Shown here in pieces: positions 5,624 to 10,547 of a stretch of 10,547 bases of DNA. This stretch comes from Gp13-AA77 sp035516075 (lineage in GTDB: Bacteria; Acidobacteriota; Terriglobia; UBA7540): assembly GCA_035516075.1 (NCBI GenBank), contig DATJAQ010000145.1:1-10547 (forward strand), read 5' to 3'. Position 1 is the first letter of the stretch. Every line of letters begins with the position of its first letter. The notes below the pieces were generated by a model. That model worked only from the letters and a program-made list of their open reading frames with translations, was not told where the DNA came from and made no database searches. Position numbers and translations under genes: made by a program.

Positions 5624-5736
5624 TTCCCATAGATCGTCTTACTAAAGGCGCTACGCGGATGGCGGAGCGCCCTCAAGAGCGACAGCTTTGACGGCTTCAA
5701 TGATCGCTCTTGACTGTAGTAGATGATCTATGGGAA
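5624..5736. repeat. Nested inverted repeats forming a three-way junction upstream of padR
   Basis: The outer arms pair over about 20 bp: TTCCCATAGATC (5624-5635) with GATCTATGGGAA (5725-5736). One G-U pair, TCT/AGA, a bulged T and ACTA/TAGT continue inward to 5644 and 5717. Inside are two hairpins: GGCGCT/AGCGCC (5647-5652 with 5666-5671) and TCAAGAGCGA/TCGCTCTTGA (5673-5682 with 5704-5713, 10 bp, perfect). The 3' outer arm also contains the short palindrome TAGAT-G-ATCTA (5720-5730). The element ends 21 bases before the padR ATG. It could be a structured regulatory RNA, a small mobile element with terminal inverted repeats, or paired opposed regulator sites. The pairing is directly visible; the role is open. 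Confidence 0.7.
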
Positions 5737-5757
5737 CGTGTTCATTCGGGTGAGCTG

Positions 5758-6111
5758 ATGCCGAAACGGGGGACGCTTCCGTTGGAGGGCGAGCTGCTTC
5801 AGGGCACGCTCGACATGCTGATTCTGCAGACGCTGGTGCTGGGTGCGGCCCACGGCCACACCATCGCGCACCTCATCGAGCGGCGCTCGGAGGAGGTGCT
5901 CCAGGTCGAGCACGGATCGCTCTATCCGGCGCTGCACCGGCTCGAGACTCGAGGTTGGATCGCTTCCTTCTGGGGCACCTCCGAAAACAACCGCAAGGCG
6001 CGCTACTACCGCCTGACGCCGGCAGGCCGCAGACACCTGGCGGCACAGACCAACCGCTGGCAGAAGTTGAGCCGGGCGATTGGGCGGGTGCTGCAGCCGG
6101 CGAGCGAGTGA
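5758..6111 (+). CDS. PadR-family transcriptional regulator
   Basis: This is a 117-residue winged-helix DNA-binding protein of the short PadR type. LLQGTLDMLIL (13-23) is the first helix, HGSLYPALHRLE (52-63) the recognition helix, and KARYYRLTPAGRRHL (80-94) the wing, all in family wording. An in-frame TTG at 5710 would add 16 residues but lies inside the inverted-repeat element and lacks a ribosome site. The ATG at 5758, giving MPKRGTLPL, matches the usual acidobacterial start. Residues 10-12 (EGE) appear to be a small insertion before LLQGTLD. The permease gene begins four bases after its stop, so the two form an operon. PadR proteins commonly repress their own operon; the palindromes just upstream (TAGATGATCTA at 5720-5730, GAAC-N2-GTTC at 5734-5743) are possible operators. 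Confidence 0.92.
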   Translation: MPKRGTLPLEGELLQGTLDMLILQTLVLGAAHGHTIAHLIERRSEEVLQVEHGSLYPALHRLETRGWIASFWGTSENNRKARYYRLTPAGRRHLAAQTNRWQKLSRAIGRVLQPASE

Positions 6112-6115
6112 CGCG

Positions 6116-8740
6116 ATGCGATGGATGCGCTTCTTCCGCCGGACGAGCTGGGACGCCGAGCGCGCCCGCGAGATCCACTCCTATTTTGAAATCGAAACCG
6201 ATGAGAACCTCGCTCGAGGCATGACGCCGGAGGAGGCCCGCTACGCCGCGGCCAGGAAATTTGGCAATCCCACGCGCGTGCGCGAGGAGGTTTACGGCTT
6301 GAACAGCATCGGCGTTTTGGAAACGCTCGGCCAGGACCTGCGCTACGCCTTGCGCATGATGAAGCGGAGCCCAGGGTTTACGGCGCTGGCGGTGTTGTCG
6401 CTGGCACTCGGAATGGGCGGCAATGCCGCCATGTTCAGCATCGTGAGCAGCGTGCTGATCCGGCCCTTGCCCTATGCGGACGCGAACCGTCTCGTCCGGG
6501 TCACGGACTACTATCCGCAGGGCGCCTTGGTGGCGCTCGAAGAGCAGAGCCGGACGATGGACGTCGCCGGCTTCACGACTGCTGCCGGGTTCGACCTCAC
6601 AGGAGAGGGCGAGGCGCTGCGCCCGGAGGGGAGTTCGGTGTCCGCCAACCTGTTCGTCGTGCTGCAGTCCGCTCCGGAGCTCGGGCGCATCTTTCGCCCC
6701 GGAGAAGACCGGCCGGGTCAGGACCGCATCGTCCTTCTCAGCCACTCGCTGTGGCAAAGCAAATTTGGCGGCGATCCCCGAGTGGTCGGCCGCGTCATCA
6801 CCATTGACGGGGTCGATCGCCAGGTGGTGGGCGTCATGCCGCCGAGCTTCGGCTTCCCATCGTCTCAGGTGCAACTCTGGATCCCGCTGCGCCTCGATCC
6901 GCGCAATTCGTTCGAGACCTGGAATACCGGTTTCATGCCGCTGATCGCGCGGTTGCGCCCGGGGGTTTCGCTCGAGCAGGCGCGAGGCGAGCTTCGCCCG
7001 CTGGTGTCGCAGACCATCCCACTCTTTCCCTATCCCATGGCCCGCAACTGGAATGCGGACGCCAGCGTCGTGCCTCTCCAGGAAGATCTCACCGGTGATT
7101 TCCGCGGCAGGCTGATGGTGCTGCAATGTGCCGTGGGTCTCGTTCTGCTGATCGCCTGTGCCAACATCGCCGGCCTGCTGCTCTCCCGCGCCAGCGCGCG
7201 GCGGAAGGAAATGGCGGTTCGCGCCGCCCTGGGCGCGGGGCGGGGCCGCATCATCCGGCAACTGCTCACGGAGAGTGTGGTGCTTGCGCTCGCGGGCGCC
7301 GCGCTCGGACTCGTCTTCGCGGACGCCACACTCTCGGACTTCAAGCTTTTGCTGCCGCGAAACGCGCTGGGCATACCTGCGGCGCAACTGGATGGGCGTG
7401 TCGCCGCCCTGTTGGCAATCGTCGCCATCGTAACGGGCCTTGCCTTTGGGTTGGCCCCGGCCCTCAGCACGACCAAGATGGACCTGGCGACCTCGATTAA
7501 GACCGGCGGTCGCCGGTCGACGGGCACGGCCGGGGTGCGCGTGCGCAGCGCGCTGATCGCGGGCGAAGTGGCGCTGGCTGCCGTCCTGGCCGTGAGCGCC
7601 GGCCTTCTCGTGAAAAGCCTTTGGATGCTCGCACACGTGAATCCCGGCTTCAGCCCGCAGCACATCCTGACGGCGCGGATTTCGCCCACGCCGTCTCTTT
7701 GCCGGGAGCGGCAGTCGTGCATCAGCCTTTACGACGAACTCTCGCACCGGGCCGGGAGCATCACCGGCGTCTCCGAGGTGGCGGCCGTCAATGCGGTTCC
7801 TTTGGGTACGGAGATCCCGGCCATTCCGGCCGAACTCGAGGAACATCCGGTGATTCCCGGAGAAAACTTCGCGCCCATGTTGTGGGCGGGAGCCATCACG
7901 CCGGAGTATTTCCGCCTGCTGCACATCCCGCTGCTCGAGGGGAGAGGGTTTACCGACGCCGACGGTGCGCAGTCCGCTGGCGTCGTGGTGGTGAGCGCGG
8001 CCACCGCGCGACGGTACTGGCCGGGCCAGGACCCCATCGGGAAGCACCTCCGGACCACGTGGGAGAAAAGCTGGCGCACAGTGGTTGGTGTAGCCGGAGA
8101 CGTCCGCCAATACGACCTCAGCGATCATTCCCCCGCCTGGCTGAACGGGGCCGTCTATATGCCTTATCCGCAGGCGGTGGGTCTCGACGGCAGGCTGCCC
8201 ACGTCCATGACCCTCCTCGTGCGGACGGACTCGAACCCCACCGAAGCCGCCAGCCGCATTCGCGAGCTGGTACGAGCCGTGAACCCGAACGTGCCAGTAA
8301 GCGAGATCCGCACGCTGCAGGACGTGGTCTCGAGTTCTGCGGCTCAGCCGCGCTCCATGATGTGGCTTTTCGTCAGTTTTGCGGCCGTGGCCTTGCTGCT
8401 CGCGGCCATCGGCACCTACGGCGTGGTGTCGTACTCGACCGGGCAAAGGACGTTCGAGATCGGCATGCGGATGGCACTGGGCGCCACGCGGCGCGACGTT
8501 TTCGGTCTGGTGCTCAGCCAGAGCCTGAAGCTGGTGCTGGCCGGCCTGGCTTTCGGAGTTGCCGCCGCGCTCGCGCTGACGCGACTGCTGGCCACGTTTC
8601 TTTATGGTGTTGCGGCCACCGATCCGGTAACCTTTCTGGCCGTCGGCAGTCTGCTGACGGTGATCGCGCTCCTGGCGGGCTACGTGCCCGCTCGCAAGGC
8701 CGCCGCCGTCGATCCCCTCAGCGCGCTGCGCGTCGATTAA
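6116..8740 (+). CDS. ADOP-family (MacB/FtsX-type) ABC transporter permease
   Basis: This 874-residue inner-membrane protein belongs to the duplicated permease family frequent in Acidobacteriota. An N-terminal cytoplasmic prefix with the wording GMTPEEARYAAARKFGN (about 36-52) precedes the first helix (89-111). A periplasmic MacB-type domain follows to about 332. The first FtsX unit has helices near 334-356, 384-405 and 423-447; a further helix near 478-500 leads into the second periplasmic domain. The second FtsX unit, with three helices, fills 747-870 and ends PARKAAAVDPLSALRVD. The RKEMAVRAALGAGRGRI and FEIGMRMALGATRRDV loops are the characteristic repeats. The ATG at 6116 gives MRWMRFF; 6080 would overlap padR and 6125 is also possible. 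No ATPase gene adjoins, so its partner and substrate are unknown. Confidence 0.93.
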   Translation: MRWMRFFRRTSWDAERAREIHSYFEIETDENLARGMTPEEARYAAARKFGNPTRVREEVYGLNSIGVLETLGQDLRYALRMMKRSPGFTALAVLSLALGMGGNAAMFSIVSSVLIRPLPYADANRLVRVTDYYPQGALVALEEQSRTMDVAGFTTAAGFDLTGEGEALRPEGSSVSANLFVVLQSAPELGRIFRPGEDRPGQDRIVLLSHSLWQSKFGGDPRVVGRVITIDGVDRQVVGVMPPSFGFPSSQVQLWIPLRLDPRNSFETWNTGFMPLIARLRPGVSLEQARGELRPLVSQTIPLFPYPMARNWNADASVVPLQEDLTGDFRGRLMVLQCAVGLVLLIACANIAGLLLSRASARRKEMAVRAALGAGRGRIIRQLLTESVVLALAGAALGLVFADATLSDFKLLLPRNALGIPAAQLDGRVAALLAIVAIVTGLAFGLAPALSTTKMDLATSIKTGGRRSTGTAGVRVRSALIAGEVALAAVLAVSAGLLVKSLWMLAHVNPGFSPQHILTARISPTPSLCRERQSCISLYDELSHRAGSITGVSEVAAVNAVPLGTEIPAIPAELEEHPVIPGENFAPMLWAGAITPEYFRLLHIPLLEGRGFTDADGAQSAGVVVVSAATARRYWPGQDPIGKHLRTTWEKSWRTVVGVAGDVRQYDLSDHSPAWLNGAVYMPYPQAVGLDGRLPTSMTLLVRTDSNPTEAASRIRELVRAVNPNVPVSEIRTLQDVVSSSAAQPRSMMWLFVSFAAVALLLAAIGTYGVVSYSTGQRTFEIGMRMALGATRRDVFGLVLSQSLKLVLAGLAFGVAAALALTRLLATFLYGVAATDPVTFLAVGSLLTVIALLAGYVPARKAAAVDPLSALRVD

Positions 8741-8861
8741 CAACACCCGCCACCGCCCTTCGTAACCCCGCATCGCGCGGCGACGTCCGGGTGCGATCCC
8801 GGTTCGCGGCTCACGAGGTTCGAAAAGGCATTTCTCGAGCGCCCCCGTGGACTGAAAGCGG

Positions 8862-8870
8862 TGTCATAAT
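8862..8870 (+). promoter_or_regulatory. Possible extended -10 promoter of araB
   Basis: TGT-CATAAT is an extended -10 box 52 bases before the araB start. No matching -35 box is seen 16-18 bases upstream, so the call rests on this element alone. The surrounding gap 8741-8922 has no ORF and no clear terminator for the permease operon. Confidence 0.3.
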
Positions 8871-8922
8871 CAAAATGGCCGGTTGGCGCCATCCTCGGGC
8901 GGCCCTGGGAGCACGCGGAATC

Positions 8923-10547
8923 ATGCGCATTGACAACTTCGCGATTGGAATAGACTACGGCACGGAGTCCGGGCGCGTGGTGGTGGCTCGCGTTCGCAAC
9001 GGCGAACTGGCGGGCCAGGCCGTGGTGCCCTATCCCGACGGCGTCATCGATGAGCGCTTGCCTGGCGGCGCGAGACTGGAGCCGGACTGGGCCCTTCAGA
9101 ATCCGCGCGATTATCTGCGGGTGGTGGAGCACGGCGTGCCGCGCGCGCTCAAAGAGGCGGGCGTGAAGGCCGAGCAGGTGATCGGCCTCGGGACAGACTT
9201 CACCGCATCGTCGCCGCTCCCGGCGCTCGCGGACGGTACGCCACTTTGCTTCGTGCCGAAATACCGCAAGCATCCGCACGCCTGGGTGAAGCTCTGGAAG
9301 CACCACGCCGCGCAAGCGGAAGCCAACCGCATCAATGAAGTGGGGCGCGAGCGCAACGAGGACTTCATCCGCATTTACGGCGGCAGGTATTCGTCGGAAT
9401 GGTTTTTCTCCAAGCTGCTCCAGATTCTGGATGAGGCGCCGGCTGTTTACCACGCGAGTGAGCGCTTCATTGAAGCGGCCGACTGGATCGTCTGGCAACT
9501 CACCGGGGAGGAAAAGCGCAACACCTGCACGGCAGGCTACAAGGCGATGTGGGTGAAGGGCCGCGGTTTTCCTTCGCCGGACTTCTTCTGCGCCGTCAAG
9601 CCGGGCTTCGAGACGGCGCTCGCGAAACTCTCCGAGACCTATTATCCGCTCGGCGTTCGCGCCGGAGGACTGACCGCGGAGTGGGCCCGCAAGACCGGGC
9701 TGAAAGCGGGCACTCCGGTTTCGATCGGAAACGTTGACGCCCATGTGGCCGTGCCGGCCTGCACCGTGACCGGGCCCGGATCGATGGTGATGATCATGGG
9801 TACCTCCATCTGCCACCTGCTGCTCGGCACCGAGCGCCAGATGGTGGAGGGCATGTGCGGCACGGTGGAGGACGGGGTGGTGCCGGGCCTGTGGGGTTAC
9901 GAGGCCGGCCAGTCGGCCGTAGGCGATATCTTCGCCTGGTTTTTCGAGCACGGTGTGCCGGATTACATCCAACGCGAGGCGCGCAAACTGAAGGTACCCG
10001 TCACCGAAGTGCTGGAGAGGCGGGCGGCGGCCTTGAAGCCGGGCGCCTCGGGCCTGCTGGCGCTGGACTGGTGGAACGGCAATCGCTCGATCCTGGTGGA
10101 CGTCGACCTCAGCGGCGTTATCCTGGGACTGACGCTCGCCAGCCGCGCCGAAGAGACCTATCGGGCTTTGATCGAAGCCACGGCCTACGGGACTCGGCAG
10201 ATCATCGAGGCCTTCAACGCGAAAGGCATTGCGGTGAAGGAACTCGTGGCCTGCGGCGGCCTGCCGGAGCGCAACCCGCTGCTGATGCAGATTTACGCCG
10301 ACGTGACCGGCCTTGAAATCAAGCTGGCCAATCCGCTGATGACCTGCTCCGCCCTGGGATCGGCGATGCACGGGGCCGTCGCAGCCGGACTCGAGGCGGG
10401 AGGCTACGCCACCATCTTTGACGCCGCCCAGCGCATGGCGCACGTGCAGCGCAAGAGCTACCGCCCCAACGCCGCGCGCCACGAGGTTTACAACCTGCTC
10501 TTTAAGGAGTACCAGACGTTGCACGATTACTTCGGCCGTGGCGCCAA
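8923..10547 (+). CDS. araB: L-ribulokinase (C-terminus cut by window edge)
   Basis: AraB phosphorylates L-ribulose to L-ribulose 5-phosphate with ATP, the second step of L-arabinose breakdown in the cytoplasm. The 541 codons present nearly complete a typical protein of about 560 residues; the frame is open to the last base. FGGY-kinase features are intact: the phosphate-binding loop IDYGTESGR (10-18), GTDFTAS (90-96), NVDAH (270-274) whose Asp272 is the presumed catalytic base, MIMGTS (290-295), LLALDWWNGNRS (378-389) and the ATP-binding CGGLPERNP (444-452). The DWWNGNRS and MIMGTS wording sets ribulokinase apart from glycerol, xylulose and rhamnulose kinases. The ATG at 8923 aligns with the family start; the ribosome site is weak (GGGAG 11 bases upstream). 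It is not linked to other arabinose genes inside the window. Confidence 0.95.
   Translation, partial: MRIDNFAIGIDYGTESGRVVVARVRNGELAGQAVVPYPDGVIDERLPGGARLEPDWALQNPRDYLRVVEHGVPRALKEAGVKAEQVIGLGTDFTASSPLPALADGTPLCFVPKYRKHPHAWVKLWKHHAAQAEANRINEVGRERNEDFIRIYGGRYSSEWFFSKLLQILDEAPAVYHASERFIEAADWIVWQLTGEEKRNTCTAGYKAMWVKGRGFPSPDFFCAVKPGFETALAKLSETYYPLGVRAGGLTAEWARKTGLKAGTPVSIGNVDAHVAVPACTVTGPGSMVMIMGTSICHLLLGTERQMVEGMCGTVEDGVVPGLWGYEAGQSAVGDIFAWFFEHGVPDYIQREARKLKVPVTEVLERRAAALKPGASGLLALDWWNGNRSILVDVDLSGVILGLTLASRAEETYRALIEATAYGTRQIIEAFNAKGIAVKELVACGGLPERNPLLMQIYADVTGLEIKLANPLMTCSALGSAMHGAVAAGLEAGGYATIFDAAQRMAHVQRKSYRPNAARHEVYNLLFKEYQTLHDYFGRGA

Noticed and set aside
5710..5757. TTG start giving PadR 16 extra residues
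   Set aside because: It has no ribosome site, lies within the inverted-repeat element, and the extra residues do not belong to the PadR fold.
5873..8773. 966-codon open frame on the minus strand
   Set aside because: It is antisense to the PadR and permease genes, whose families are clear. Its translation is compositionally biased (Arg, His, Gln, Gly) with no domain.
8780..8830. tRNA-like stretch with GGTTCGAAAAGG
   Set aside because: No cloverleaf, anticodon arm or acceptor stem can be formed around it.
8737..10524. 595-codon open frame on the minus strand
   Set aside because: It is antisense to araB, which matches ribulokinase along its full length.

Overview
The window is GC-rich DNA (roughly 60-65% G+C in the genes, by eye) that most resembles an Acidobacteriota chromosome, perhaps of the Solibacter/Bryobacter type. 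The main reason is the PadR regulator followed immediately by a large MacB/FtsX-type orphan permease (ADOP family), an arrangement very common in that phylum. The taxonomic call is an inference, not a proof.

Layout. (1) 1-886, minus strand: the start of a histidine operon, hisI then hisG (partial, with an ATGA overlap). It is preceded by a promoter, a 26-codon leader ORF containing two His-His pairs, and a terminator-like hairpin with a U-rich tail, so a his attenuator is readable from the sequence. (2) 965-2047, plus strand: an exported HSL-type alpha/beta-hydrolase, transcribed divergently from his. (3) 2166-2591, minus strand: a small four-helix membrane protein of unknown function. (4) 2697-4748, plus strand: a two-gene operon with the form of a ribosomally made, modified peptide (RiPP) system. 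A 129-residue precursor has a Nif11/NHLP-like leader and an aromatic-rich, cysteine-free C-terminal half with tandem tetrapeptides. It is followed by a radical SAM enzyme with SPASM/twitch-type cysteines and a PqqD-like C-terminal region. A 16-bp perfect hairpin lies between them. This is the best candidate for an undescribed system. (5) 4749-5757: about 1 kb without a convincing gene and of lower GC. It looks like a decayed or non-coding element and ends in a three-way-junction inverted-repeat structure (5624-5736). (6) 5758-8740: PadR regulator and ADOP permease. (7) 8923 to the end: araB, L-ribulokinase, nearly complete but cut by the window edge.

How the parts work together. HisI and HisG act in histidine synthesis, and the leader would couple their transcription to charged tRNA-His. 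The radical SAM protein probably binds the precursor leader through its C-terminal region and modifies the aromatic core. No dedicated protease or exporter is visible next to the pair; the membrane protein on the other strand is the only local candidate partner. PadR probably regulates the permease behind it. The hydrolase and araB look like independent metabolic genes.
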